DNA from: an uncultured Alphaproteobacteria bacterium
Lineage (GTDB): Bacteria; Pseudomonadota; Alphaproteobacteria; Puniceispirillales; Marisalimonadaceae
Direction of reading: 5' to 3'
NCBI GenBank assembly: GCA_937142855.1
Contig: CAKZQZ010000121.1
Coordinates: 1-64,000, forward strand
DNA: 64,000 bases
In this document: positions 53,363 to 63,830 of the stretch, piece after piece
How the letters are laid out: the number at the start of each line of letters is the position of its first letter
Position numbering within the stretch: the first letter of the stretch is position 1
The notes under the pieces: generated by a model
What the model was told of the DNA's origin: nothing
The model's input: the letters and a program-made list of their open reading frames with translations, nothing else
The model's database searches: none
Position numbers and translations under genes: made by a program

Positions 53363-54784
53363 CTATCTATTGACATTAAATTTTTTTTCCAACTTTTGAA
53401 GAAAACCATCTAAATCATCTAAAAAAGTTAATTTTTTACCATCACCTTTTTCTTCATATTCGTTTCTTAACGTGTCTAATTGATGATATGATTTTGGCAA
53501 AGTGTTCCACTTTTCATTATCGTAACTTAACACCTGTTTTGCAATAATTTTATGAATATATTCGTAGTCATCCTTTGGTAATATATAAGGTGCTTCTTCA
53601 TAAATAACTCTATGCGCAAAATATTTGAATCTTTGATCACGAAATTGATTTGAAATATGGTATTTATCTTCCCAATTTGAGTTATGAAAGTCCAACATTT
53701 TGTTTTTATCATAGTTATCTGGGAATCCTCCAAAATATAAACTATCTTCAGGTAACATATCTAATTGAGATTTGGTAATTTGTTTTTCTTCATACTCTTC
53801 AAGAAAAATAGTATTAATTTTGTTACAAAAATCGGGATTATTTCGGATTAGCTCTGCTCTTAGATTAAGTGTCTCTAATCCTATTTCCTTATATGAAGGT
53901 ATTTTTTCAAAGTGATATTTATCCATCAAGATTGGATTTTTATTATTTTTTATCTCCCTAATTATTTTGGGTCTATGCTTCATTTTAATTTTTAGTTCTT
54001 TAATAGACAAATCAAAATAATCAATTGGGTCATGCATCAAGTCAAAACATTGAGGGTAATTAAAATAATTTTTACATACATAAGTTACGACGTGTGAACT
54101 GTACTTACCAAAAAAATATTCATCTATACAAAAGATATTGTTTTTGAGAATAAAATTATCAACATCAATTTTACTACTGCCATTCAAACCAGCTTTCCAA
54201 ACACTATTAGCTTTTTTTTGTATATTCTTAGTGAGTTCAATTGTGGCCTCAACATCACCCATAGCATCATGAGCATTGTGAACAATATTATTTAAGCGAG
54301 TTAAATTATCTAATTTAAAAACTTGATTACCCTTTTCGTTTAAACCAACCTGCAAAGAATCTGGATAATAAAATTTTGACGTTCTTGTAATACCAAGCAC
54401 ATCAGCTCTTTTATTACCGTTAAATTGGGTTATATACGGTTCAAATAGTAATTTAAAAAATGTTTTTCTTAAAAACTCTTCATCAAAATTAATTGTATTA
54501 TAACCAATGAAAATTGCTGGAGACCACTTTTTAAATAAATATTGGATTTTTTTTATTAAATCATAGTGTGATAGGTTAACGTTATTTAACATATCTATAG
54601 AGGTATTATTTACTATGAGTGCACCTGGTTCAGGAACTATTCCAGGCCTTAATTTACATCTTTCTTCAAACCTTTCTATTTCATTAAATTCTTCATCAAC
54701 TAAGATAGCTCCAACTTGAATTATTTGATCCCATGTTGAATTTCTTCCAGTAGTTTCAAGATCATAAAAAACAAATTTCATCAT
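53363..54784 (-). CDS. exonuclease I (SbcB)-like 3'-5' exonuclease
   Basis: FVFYDLETTGRNSTWDQIIQVGAILVD, PEPGALIVNNTSIDML, IGYNTINFDEEFLRKTFF, NNIVHNAHDAMGDVEATIEL resemble E. coli SbcB. Confidence 0.82.
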   Translation of the reverse strand: MMKFVFYDLETTGRNSTWDQIIQVGAILVDEEFNEIERFEERCKLRPGIVPEPGALIVNNTSIDMLNNVNLSHYDLIKKIQYLFKKWSPAIFIGYNTINFDEEFLRKTFFKLLFEPYITQFNGNKRADVLGITRTSKFYYPDSLQVGLNEKGNQVFKLDNLTRLNNIVHNAHDAMGDVEATIELTKNIQKKANSVWKAGLNGSSKIDVDNFILKNNIFCIDEYFFGKYSSHVVTYVCKNYFNYPQCFDLMHDPIDYFDLSIKELKIKMKHRPKIIREIKNNKNPILMDKYHFEKIPSYKEIGLETLNLRAELIRNNPDFCNKINTIFLEEYEEKQITKSQLDMLPEDSLYFGGFPDNYDKNKMLDFHNSNWEDKYHISNQFRDQRFKYFAHRVIYEEAPYILPKDDYEYIHKIIAKQVLSYDNEKWNTLPKSYHQLDTLRNEYEEKGDGKKLTFLDDLDGFLQKLEKKFNVNR

Positions 54785-55280
54785 TTAATCCTTTTATTTA
54801 CAACTGGATATTGTTTTAATTTTTCAATCCACCTTTGAGAACCTACTATAGAAATTTTTCTACTATTGGATAATCCATTTTGATTGTTTTTAATTGTTTC
54901 AAAATAAATATTTAACGGATCAAAATAGCTTATTTCAGAACTAAATTTAGGCCATTCTAATAAAATTATTTTTTTTTTAAGTCTTCAAAAACACCCATTT
55001 CTTCAACTTCATCAAAACTATTAATTCTATAAAAATCACAATGAAATAATTCATAATCAAATTGATATGGATAGGTTAATACAAGATTAAAAGTTGGGCT
55101 TGGTATTTCCTTTATTTTTGTAATTTTATTAATTATTGCCTTACACAAAAATGTTTTACCAACACCTACACTTCCATTTAATGTTACAACATCACCAGCA
55201 TTTAAGGTCTTAGCCAAAAAAACGCCAAACCTTCTCATTTCAGTTTTAGAATTAATCATTATTTCTAAAAAAGTCTTCAT
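54781..55280 (-). pseudogene. tsaE: tsaE (tRNA t6A biosynthesis ATPase) interrupted by an apparent frameshift at an A10 run; may still be functional through slippage
   Basis: Frame 0 (55280-54966) gives MGVFEDLKKK* at the A10 run (complement of T54969-54978). The -1 frame continues with no stop as IILLEWPKFSSEISYFDPLNIYFETIKNNQNGLSNSRKISIVGSQRWIEKLKQYPVVNKRIK*, ending in an ATGA overlap with the next gene. Confidence 0.85.
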
Positions 55281-55284
55281 TATG

Positions 55285-56676
55285 CTAATAGCGATAAGAA
55301 TCAGATTTAAACGGGCCCTCTACTGGAACACCTATATAATCTGCCTGTTCATTTGATAATTTTGATAATGTTGCACCTACTTTATCTAAATGTAGTTTAG
55401 CAACTTTTTCGTCCAAATGCCTAGGTAAAGTATAAACTTGATTTTTATAATCCTGATATTTTTCCCAAACTTCTATCTGAGCAAGAACTTGATTTGTGAA
55501 CGAAGCACTCATAACAAAACTAGGATGCCCAGTTGCACAACCTAAGTTGACTAATCTTCCTTTAGCTAAAACAATTAACCTTTTGCCATCTCCAAATTCC
55601 ACCTCATCAACTTGAGGTTTAATTTCTGTCCATTTCATATTTTGTAGGGATTCAACTTGGATTTCAGAGTCAAAATGACCTATATTACAAACAATAGCTC
55701 TATCTTTCATATCACGCATATGATCAACTGTTATAACATCTTTATTGCCAGTAGCCGTTACAAAAATATCTCCTCTTGAACACGCCTCTTCCATAGAACA
55801 AACTTCATATCCCTCCATTGCTGCTTGTAAAGCACATATAGGATCAATTTCTGTTACAATTACTCTTGCTCCGCCTTGACGAAGGGATGCAGCAGATCCC
55901 TTGCCAACATCTCCAAACCCAGCAACTACTGCTATTTTACCAGACAACATAACATCTGTTGCCCTTCTTATACCATCAACTAAAGATTCTCTACAGCCGT
56001 ACAAATTATCAAACTTTGATTTTGTAACTGAATCATTAACGTTAATGGCTGGGAATGGTAAATCACCTTTTTCTGCCATTTGATATAACCTAAGAACACC
56101 AGTAGTAGTCTCTTCTGTTACACCTTTGATACTATTTTGTACTTTAGTAAACCATCCTGGAGAACTTTTAAGTCTTGTAAGTATCTGAGCCTTTAATGCT
56201 TCTTCTTCTTCATTGGCTGGTGATGGAAGAACACTCTCTCCTTTTTCAGCTTTGGCTCCCAGAATAATATATAAAGTTGCATCACCACCATCATCAAGGA
56301 TCATGTTCGCAACATTATCATCAGGCCAGGTGAAAATTTTATCTACATACTCCCAATATTCTTTTAGGGTCTCACCTTTTTTAGCAAACACAGGAATATT
56401 TTGCTTTGCAATAGCAGCAGCAGCATGATCTTGAGTAGAAAAGATATTACAACTTGCCCAACGTACACTTGCTCCAAGTGAGGTCAACGTTTCTATAAGA
56501 ACCGCTGTTTGTATAGTCATGTGTAGACAGCCTGAAATTCTTGCTCCCTTTAATGGCTTACTGCTTCCAAACAAATCACGACATGCAATTAAACCAGGCA
56601 TTTCAGTCTCAGCAATAGATATTTCTTTTCTGCCCCAATCAGCTAAATTCAAATCTGCTACTATATAATCACTCAT
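55285..56676 (-). CDS. ahcY: adenosylhomocysteinase
   Basis: [78 protein letters not shown]. Confidence 0.99.
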   Translation of the reverse strand: MSDYIVADLNLADWGRKEISIAETEMPGLIACRDLFGSSKPLKGARISGCLHMTIQTAVLIETLTSLGASVRWASCNIFSTQDHAAAAIAKQNIPVFAKKGETLKEYWEYVDKIFTWPDDNVANMILDDGGDATLYIILGAKAEKGESVLPSPANEEEEALKAQILTRLKSSPGWFTKVQNSIKGVTEETTTGVLRLYQMAEKGDLPFPAINVNDSVTKSKFDNLYGCRESLVDGIRRATDVMLSGKIAVVAGFGDVGKGSAASLRQGGARVIVTEIDPICALQAAMEGYEVCSMEEACSRGDIFVTATGNKDVITVDHMRDMKDRAIVCNIGHFDSEIQVESLQNMKWTEIKPQVDEVEFGDGKRLIVLAKGRLVNLGCATGHPSFVMSASFTNQVLAQIEVWEKYQDYKNQVYTLPRHLDEKVAKLHLDKVGATLSKLSNEQADYIGVPVEGPFKSDSYRY

Positions 56677-56761
56677 AAAAAAAACCTTAAAAAGTTTATG
56701 TATAACATTGTAAAGTTAAATTGCAATTTTTGGTTTAATAAAAATTTATAATTTAATATTG

Positions 56762-58360
56762 TTAAACACTTTTAAAAACCACCTTAACAGTAGCTCCTAA
56801 ACATTTACCATTTTTATTATATCTATTATATACTTCAATCTCTCCGCCATGCGCACTTATTATTTCTTTAGATATAGATAAACCTAATCCAGAATGACTT
56901 CCAAAGTTTTCATTTTGAGGTCTTTCGCTATAGAATCTATTAAAAACTTTATTTAATGCGGACTCGTGGAAGCCTGAACCATTATCCTCCACTAAAATAA
57001 TTAAATTTTGATTTTTTTGTTCAATAATAATATTTATTATTTGATTAATTTTTGAAAAGGAAGCTGCGTTTTGTATAAGGTTATCAAAAACTTGAGCAAT
57101 TTTATTTTCATCTCCCATAATACGCAAACTCTCATTTATTTTAGAAATTTGTAATTTGCAATTTATAGTAGAAGACCTAATGTCGATTAATGTTTCTAAA
57201 AGAGCTACAATATTAATTTCTTTCATCTCTATCCTGGATAGCTCAGCATCTAATCTTGAAGCTGCAGAAATATCGTTTATTAACCTATCAACTCTTTCAA
57301 CATCATTTTGAATAACTTTAATTAATTTTTTTTGATCTTTAATATTTTTAATTTTACCAATTGTTTCTGACGCAGATCTAATAGATGTCATTGGATTTTT
57401 TAATTCATGTGCAATATCAGCTGCAAAATCAGCTATATGATCAATTCTATTTTGTAACTCGTTAGTCATTTTAAAAAATGATCTACCAAGGTCTCCTATC
57501 TCATCTCTTCTTGTCCTAAAAGCATCTAAATTAAATCTTTTTAGTTTTTGATCTTCAGAAATTTTATCTGCTTCATTTGCTAGTTTGACTATAGGAGAAG
57601 TTATTGAACGACCAAAATATATAGCCAAGGTAATTGTAGCTAGCAAAATAAGTCCAAATGCCTTAAATAACTCAGTTTCTAAATCTATTAATTCTTGTTC
57701 TATTTTTTCTCCTGAAACAGATAATAGAACCGCCCCCCTTACCATACGTATATTTTTAATTGGAATAGCTACTGATAAAAAAAGTTTACCTTGTTTATCT
57801 TGTCTTAACATTTTGAAACTTTTTCCTTTTAGGGCCATTATGACCTCTGGATTGTTATCAAAAGAAAAAACACTATCATCATTATATATTGGTACATTTA
57901 ATGGGCGTGATATAAAATTTGAGAATAGAGAAACAAAACTATCAAAGTACTCTTTAAATAAAGAGTTTTTTTTAACTGAGGGCAAAGGGCTAACTTTTAC
58001 AAATGGACTATACTTCATACTCGTTTTAGTGTCTGCTATCAAATTTCCGTAAATGTTGAAAACTCGAGCTCTTATATTCGATCCATAATCAACTTTTGGG
58101 ATAAGGCTTTGTAAAGCAGGACTTGAAATTTGATTGTTTTGGATTAAACCATATTGACTTTCTGCTAGAGCTAATGCTTTTGTAAGTGTAATACCTTGTC
58201 TTTCTATTGCAGCAAACTCAGATTTAATAAGTATGTCTTGATATTTGTTAAAGTAAATTATTATAATTGGATATAATAAGACTGGTAATAAAATAATAAA
58301 TAATATCCTTAGATTCAAAGGAAAATATAACTTGTTTAGATATGTTCTTAATATCTTCAA
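56762..58360 (-). CDS. chvG: ChvG-like sensor histidine kinase
   Basis: FAADIAHELKNPMTSIRSASETI, N/G boxes, stimulus-sensing domain N-terminal; next to chvI-like regulator. Confidence 0.88.
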   Translation of the reverse strand: MKILRTYLNKLYFPLNLRILFIILLPVLLYPIIIIYFNKYQDILIKSEFAAIERQGITLTKALALAESQYGLIQNNQISSPALQSLIPKVDYGSNIRARVFNIYGNLIADTKTSMKYSPFVKVSPLPSVKKNSLFKEYFDSFVSLFSNFISRPLNVPIYNDDSVFSFDNNPEVIMALKGKSFKMLRQDKQGKLFLSVAIPIKNIRMVRGAVLLSVSGEKIEQELIDLETELFKAFGLILLATITLAIYFGRSITSPIVKLANEADKISEDQKLKRFNLDAFRTRRDEIGDLGRSFFKMTNELQNRIDHIADFAADIAHELKNPMTSIRSASETIGKIKNIKDQKKLIKVIQNDVERVDRLINDISAASRLDAELSRIEMKEINIVALLETLIDIRSSTINCKLQISKINESLRIMGDENKIAQVFDNLIQNAASFSKINQIINIIIEQKNQNLIILVEDNGSGFHESALNKVFNRFYSERPQNENFGSHSGLGLSISKEIISAHGGEIEVYNRYNKNGKCLGATVKVVFKSV

Positions 58361-58362
58361 TT

Positions 58363-59061
58363 TTATACGTCTCTATACCTATATCCGACACCATATAGGG
58401 TCTCAATAGAGTCAAACCCCTTATCAAAAACTCTAAATTTTCTTCTCATTCTTTTTATATGACTATCGATAGTTCTATCATCAACATATATAGTCTCACC
58501 GTATGCCGTATCTATTAATTGGTCTCTGTTTTTCACTAACCCAGGCCTTAAAGCTAATGAATGTAGTATTAAAAATTCAGTTACAGTTAGCCTTACCTCT
58601 TCGCCCTTCCATGTACATAAATGCTTATCAGGATCAAGAGATAAATGATTCCTTTGTATCATTTTAGAAGAGTGTGTTGTATCCGAAGAGCTTCTTCTCA
58701 ATACAGCTCGTATTCTTTCAATTAATAATTTTTGAGAAAATGGCTTAGTTATATAGTCATCGGCTCCCATCCGAAGACCAAAAGCTTCATCAATTTCATC
58801 ATCTTTACTAGTCAAAAATATTACTGGAACATTATTGGATATTCTTAATTCTTTAAGTAATTCCATTCCATCCATTTTAGGCATTTTTATATCTAAAACA
58901 GCTAAATCTGGTGAGTTTTTTTGCAGGGCAAAAAGACCTTGTTGACTATCACTATATGTTTCAACCACCCACCCTTCGGCTCTTAAAGCTACTGACACAG
59001 ACGCTAAAATATTACTATCATCATCGACAAGAATTATTTTTTCACTCATTTTTTTGTCCAC
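58363..59061 (-). CDS. chvI: ChvI-like response regulator
   Basis: Receiver [18 protein letters not shown]...[18 protein letters not shown]-terminal winged helix [11 protein letters not shown]. Confidence 0.9.
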   Translation of the reverse strand: MDKKMSEKIILVDDDSNILASVSVALRAEGWVVETYSDSQQGLFALQKNSPDLAVLDIKMPKMDGMELLKELRISNNVPVIFLTSKDDEIDEAFGLRMGADDYITKPFSQKLLIERIRAVLRRSSSDTTHSSKMIQRNHLSLDPDKHLCTWKGEEVRLTVTEFLILHSLALRPGLVKNRDQLIDTAYGETIYVDDRTIDSHIKRMRRKFRVFDKGFDSIETLYGVGYRYRDV

Positions 59062-59149
59062 AAATTATTGATTTAATTGATATTAAAATATTTTAAGAAA
59101 ATTTAGGTTTATTCAAGGCTAAATTAAGTTATTTTTATTATTTTTAATA

Positions 59150-61996
59150 TTAATGAGCTTCAGCCCAATTTTTTCCATACCCAGTATCTACTTTTAATTT
59201 TACATTTAAGGGAACTATAGGCAAATTTGCTGTTTCCATTATAGGCAAAATAATATTGGTAAACTTTTGAATTTTATTTTCATTTATTTCGAATACTAGT
59301 TCATCATGTACTTGCATTAACATTGATATTTGATCTTTATGATCAGATAAATTTCTATGTAATTGAACCATTGCTATTTTAATTATATCAGCGGCGGTCC
59401 CTTGGATAGGAGCGTTAATTGCTTGTCTTTCTGCAAAGCCTCTTAATCTTTGATTTTTTGAATCATTCCCATTTATGTAGATTCTTCTTTTAAATAATGT
59501 TTCTACATAACCGTTAATATCTAACTGCTGTTTAATATTTTCCATATAATCTCTAATCCTAGGGAATCTAGAAAAATATGCATTAATAAAATCTTTAGCT
59601 TCGCTTGAAGTACATTTTAGTTGTTTCGCAAGCCCATAAGGTGAAATACCATAAATGATCCCAAAATTAATTGTTTTTGCTTTTCTTCTATGATCTGAAT
59701 TAACTTGATCTATACGAATTCCAAAAACCTTAGAGGCCGTATCTGTATGAATATCAATGTCATTATTAAAAGCTTCAAGCATTTTTGTTTCATCAGCAAT
59801 ATGAGCAATCAATCTTAATTCTATCTGAGAATAATCCATAGAAACTAATTTAAAACCATCCTTTGGCTCAAATGCCGTTCTTATAAGCCTTCCCTCTGAA
59901 GTTCTTATTGGAATGTTTTGTAAGTTAGGATTTGATGAGGACAACCTACCAGTACTTGCGCCAACCATTGAATAACTAGTATGGACTCTTTTAGTTTTAG
60001 GATTTATTTGTTCAATCAATGCGTCAGCATAGGTACTTCGAAGCTTAGAAAAGTGTCTCCAATCTAAAATAAGTTTTGCTATTGGGTGCCCTTCATCAGA
60101 AATATTTTCTAAGACTTCAACGCTTGTTTGCCAAGAACCATTTTTTGATTTTTTACCACCTGTAATTTTCATTTCATCAAATAGAATTTCGCCTAACTGT
60201 TTAGGTGATCCAACATTAAAAACTTTTTTACTTAGATTAAAAATTTTCTCTTCTACAATTTTGATTTCTTTAGATAAATTATCAGAAATCTCTCTAAGCT
60301 TTATGGGGTTAACAATAACTCCCGTATCTTCCATTTGAATTAGTACATTAATTAAAGGATTTTCTAGTCTTTTATATACCGTGAATTTTTTATCATTTAT
60401 TATTCTTGGCAAAACCCTATTATAAACTGATAACGTAATGTCAGCGTCTTCTGCAGCATAATCTAGAGCTTCTTGAGGAGAAAGTTCGTTAAATAAAATT
60501 TTATTTTTACCTTTACCGCATATTTCTTCAAATTTTATAGTTTCGTGTTGTAATTCTCGCAAAGCCAATGAATCTAATTTATGATTATCAACTCTTCCCG
60601 CATCTAACACATAGGAAATACACATTGTATCTGCAATGGGATTTAAAATGATACTACCATTTTTTGGCTGTCTCATAACCAAAGCGTCAAATTTTATATT
60701 ATGACCTACTTTTAAGATAGAGGAGTCCTCTAACAGAGGTTTCATTAAGCTAATTGCATCATTAAATTGTATTTGTTCAAACGAACCACTGTTACTAGAA
60801 ATAAAGTTAGGTTCATTTATGTTCAAATCATTTCCATGTCTAAGCGGAACATAAGAAGCAACACCTTCTTTAAAAGAGAGAGAAATCCCAATTAAGTCTG
60901 CTGATTTAGCATTTAAAGAATTTGTTTCACAATCTATAGCTATAACAGATTGTTCAGAGCACTCTGTTACAAATTTTTTTAAATTCTCAGTTGTATCTAT
61001 CAATTGATAATCTTGTATTTTTTTATATTCTTTGTGCTCTTTCACTATATTAAAATGAGGAGTGTCAATTTGTTCTTTAGTTTCAAACTCCTCGTAATTC
61101 TCGTATTTATTTAACAAACTCTTAAACCCATGTGTTTTTAAAAAAGGGATCAATTTCTTTGTATCTAATAAGGTACTTATTTTAAAATCTTCAATTTTTG
61201 ATATGACTGAAACATCTTTTTTTAATGTAACTAAAGACCTAGATAGTCGAGCTTGATCAGCAAACTGTATAAGGTTTTCTCTTCTTTTATTTTGTTTAAT
61301 TTCTGCAGCTCTAGATAATAATTGATCTAAATTATCAAATTGATTTATTAGTTCAGCAGCAGTTTTAACACCTATCCCTGGAACACCAGGAATATTATCA
61401 CTACTATCACCTGCAAGTGATTGAACATCTATAACTTTATTGGGGTATACACCAAACTTTTCAAATACCTTATCCTCATTGATCCAAAATTGTTTCATTG
61501 GATCAAATAAAATAATATTATCATCCACTAGTTGCATCAAATCTTTGTCACTAGAGATTATTATTACTTTTTTTTTCATATCTTGGGCTAGAGACGCGTA
61601 TGTAGCAATTAAATCATCAGCCTCAAAACCTTCCATTTCAACCACAGGCAAACCAATTGCTTCTGTTGCATTTCGAATAATAGAAAATTGAGGTATCAAA
61701 TCCTCTGGTGGATCTGATCTATTTCCTTTATAATCTTCATAGATTTCGTTTCTAAAAGTTTTTCTAGCAACATCAAAAATAACAGCCGCATATATTGGTT
61801 TAAGATCGTCAATAAGTTTTAGGAGCATTTTAGTGAAACCAAACACAGCGTTAACTGGAACACCATCTTGATTAGTCATCGGTGGTAATCCATAAAAAGC
61901 TCTAAAAATATACCCTGAACCATCAATCAATATTAGATTATTAGGATCATGTGATTTTAATTCTGGCCTTAAGCTTATCTCTTTATCATTTGTCAT
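59150..61996 (-). CDS. polA: DNA polymerase I
   Basis: 948 aa; N-terminal 5'-3' exo, IDCETNSL 3'-5' exo motif, SMDYSQIELRLIAHIA, INFGIIYGISPYGLA, MQVHDELVFE. Confidence 0.98.
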   Translation of the reverse strand: MTNDKEISLRPELKSHDPNNLILIDGSGYIFRAFYGLPPMTNQDGVPVNAVFGFTKMLLKLIDDLKPIYAAVIFDVARKTFRNEIYEDYKGNRSDPPEDLIPQFSIIRNATEAIGLPVVEMEGFEADDLIATYASLAQDMKKKVIIISSDKDLMQLVDDNIILFDPMKQFWINEDKVFEKFGVYPNKVIDVQSLAGDSSDNIPGVPGIGVKTAAELINQFDNLDQLLSRAAEIKQNKRRENLIQFADQARLSRSLVTLKKDVSVISKIEDFKISTLLDTKKLIPFLKTHGFKSLLNKYENYEEFETKEQIDTPHFNIVKEHKEYKKIQDYQLIDTTENLKKFVTECSEQSVIAIDCETNSLNAKSADLIGISLSFKEGVASYVPLRHGNDLNINEPNFISSNSGSFEQIQFNDAISLMKPLLEDSSILKVGHNIKFDALVMRQPKNGSIILNPIADTMCISYVLDAGRVDNHKLDSLALRELQHETIKFEEICGKGKNKILFNELSPQEALDYAAEDADITLSVYNRVLPRIINDKKFTVYKRLENPLINVLIQMEDTGVIVNPIKLREISDNLSKEIKIVEEKIFNLSKKVFNVGSPKQLGEILFDEMKITGGKKSKNGSWQTSVEVLENISDEGHPIAKLILDWRHFSKLRSTYADALIEQINPKTKRVHTSYSMVGASTGRLSSSNPNLQNIPIRTSEGRLIRTAFEPKDGFKLVSMDYSQIELRLIAHIADETKMLEAFNNDIDIHTDTASKVFGIRIDQVNSDHRRKAKTINFGIIYGISPYGLAKQLKCTSSEAKDFINAYFSRFPRIRDYMENIKQQLDINGYVETLFKRRIYINGNDSKNQRLRGFAERQAINAPIQGTAADIIKIAMVQLHRNLSDHKDQISMLMQVHDELVFEINENKIQKFTNIILPIMETANLPIVPLNVKLKVDTGYGKNWAEAH

Positions 61997-62170
61997 AATA
62001 AATAATTTTCAAAAGAAAGGTTTGTTAAATGAATGAACAATTTAATTGTTAAAAACTACCACATTAATTTTGGTTAATTATAGTTAATTTGATATCATTG
62101 TCATTAATTCATAATTAAATTCTTAGTTTAAAAATCATAATGCTTAGAACCACTATTTACAGGAAAAAGA

Positions 62171-63127
62171 ATGAAAACTAAATATTGGGATTTTCCAGAA
62201 AACAGATTAGCTGTTGAAATAAAAAACCTAAATAAAATTTATAATGACGAAAATCAGAATTTTGCTGTTGAAAATGTTTCTTTAGAAATTCCTACTGGAA
62301 GCATTTTTGGTTTATTAGGTCCTAATGGTGCTGGAAAATCAACGTTGATTAACATAATTTCTGGCGTTGTTATAAAAACATCCGGCAATGTCTCTATATG
62401 GGGATATGATATTGATAAAGAAAGAAAACAATCTAAACTGGCTATAGGGGTGGTTCCTCAAGAGCTTAATATTGATGCCTTTTTTACACCTAAAGAAATG
62501 TTAAATTTACACTCTGGAATGTTTAATGTTCCTAAATCTTCATGGATAAGTCATGACTTATTAGAATTAATGGATTTAACTGACAAAGCTAGCACTTACA
62601 GTAGAAAATTATCTGGGGGTATGAGGAGAAGGTTATTAGTTGCTAAAGCAATGGTACACTCTCCACCAATAATTATATTAGATGAACCTACAGCAGGCGT
62701 AGACGTGGAGTTACGACAGAAACTTTGGGAAAACTTTATAAAATTAAATAAACAGGGAGTTACAATAATACTCACAACCCATTATTTGGAGGAAGCTGAA
62801 TATTTATGTGATCATATCGCTATAATTAACAAAGGTAAAATTATAGCAAATGAAAAAAAAGAAACCTTACTTACTAAATTTAATCAAAAAATAATTAAAA
62901 TTAAAATAAATGAAACAAAAATATCAAAAAAAGATATGTTGTCACTCCAAAAAATAGGAAGTGTAAAATTACTAGAAAGTGAAATTGAAATTAATTACAA
63001 ATTAAATGAAATTAGTATGAAAAATATTATTGAAATTTTATATAAAACTGACCTAGACATTATAGATCTATCTACAAAGGAAGTAAGCTTAGAAGATGTT
63101 TTTATAAATTTGACAAGTAATCATTAG
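62171..63127 (+). CDS. ABC-2 type transporter ATP-binding protein
   Basis: [55 protein letters not shown]. Confidence 0.92.
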   Translation: MKTKYWDFPENRLAVEIKNLNKIYNDENQNFAVENVSLEIPTGSIFGLLGPNGAGKSTLINIISGVVIKTSGNVSIWGYDIDKERKQSKLAIGVVPQELNIDAFFTPKEMLNLHSGMFNVPKSSWISHDLLELMDLTDKASTYSRKLSGGMRRRLLVAKAMVHSPPIIILDEPTAGVDVELRQKLWENFIKLNKQGVTIILTTHYLEEAEYLCDHIAIINKGKIIANEKKETLLTKFNQKIIKIKINETKISKKDMLSLQKIGSVKLLESEIEINYKLNEISMKNIIEILYKTDLDIIDLSTKEVSLEDVFINLTSNH

Positions 63128-63138
63128 AACTAATCCAA

Positions 63139-63393
63139 ATGAAATGGTGCGTTTATATGCTTTTATGTAACGACAACTCTATCTATACTGGTATAACAAA
63201 TGACTTAAATAAAAGATTTAGAACGCATATTTCTGGTAAAGGCGCAAAATATTTTAGAGGACGAAAACCTATTGATGTAGTTTATACAGAATTTTTTATA
63301 AATAGAAGCATGGCAACTAAACGTGAAATAGAAATTAAGAAACTAAATAGAAAGAAAAAAGAAATACTTATTAATAAACAATCAAAAATTTAA
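63139..63393 (+). CDS. GIY-YIG nuclease family protein
   Basis: CVYMLLCNDNSIYTGITNDLNKRFRTHISGKGAKYFRGRKPIDVVY. Confidence 0.92.
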   Translation: MKWCVYMLLCNDNSIYTGITNDLNKRFRTHISGKGAKYFRGRKPIDVVYTEFFINRSMATKREIEIKKLNRKKKEILINKQSKI

Positions 63394-63402
63394 GGAGTTA
63401 TT

Positions 63403-63747
63403 ATGTCTAAATCTAAATATTTTTTTATAGTTTCAATGAATGTTAAAACTGAGTATGAGGATTTATTTAATGAAGTTTATGATACTGAGCATATCCCTTA
63501 TTTGTTAGAAGTCCCTGGTGTACAAAAGGTATCTAGAGGAAGAGGACTTCCCTTTTCTTTTTCTATAGGTGGAATGACTAAGTCAATGGATGCACCTAAT
63601 CAAAAATTTGTAGCCATATATGAATTGGATAACCCTGAAGTGGTAAATAGTAACGAATGGTCAGTTGCTGTTGAAAAAGGTAGATGGGGAACTCAGGTAA
63701 GAGAACATACATCTGAAAGATCACATTTTATGTATAAATCTTGTTGA
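63403..63747 (+). CDS. conserved hypothetical protein, possible dimeric alpha/beta barrel (EthD-like)
   Basis: NVKTEYEDLFNEVYDTEHIPYLLEVPGVQKVSRGRG pattern. Confidence 0.6.
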   Translation: MSKSKYFFIVSMNVKTEYEDLFNEVYDTEHIPYLLEVPGVQKVSRGRGLPFSFSIGGMTKSMDAPNQKFVAIYELDNPEVVNSNEWSVAVEKGRWGTQVREHTSERSHFMYKSC

Positions 63748-63830
63748 TTTAGGACTGAAAAAAATAATTTGACTTAATAAGTCTTTTATAATCATATTAA
63801 TTATTAGTGTCATTAATAGGGGGATTTATT

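Noticed and set aside
56677-56761. Possible SAM/SAH riboswitch upstream of ahcY
   Set aside because: The leader is only about 85 nt, very AT-rich, and I could not draw any convincing conserved riboswitch core; a covariance search would be needed.
57585-58052. 155-aa plus-strand ORF opposite chvG
   Set aside because: Antisense to the histidine kinase sensor region; no family signal.
63139-63393. GIY-YIG gene as a homing endonuclease or mobile element
   Set aside because: The 84-aa stand-alone domain resembles the common small UPF0213/YhbQ-like family, with no intron or flanking repeats.
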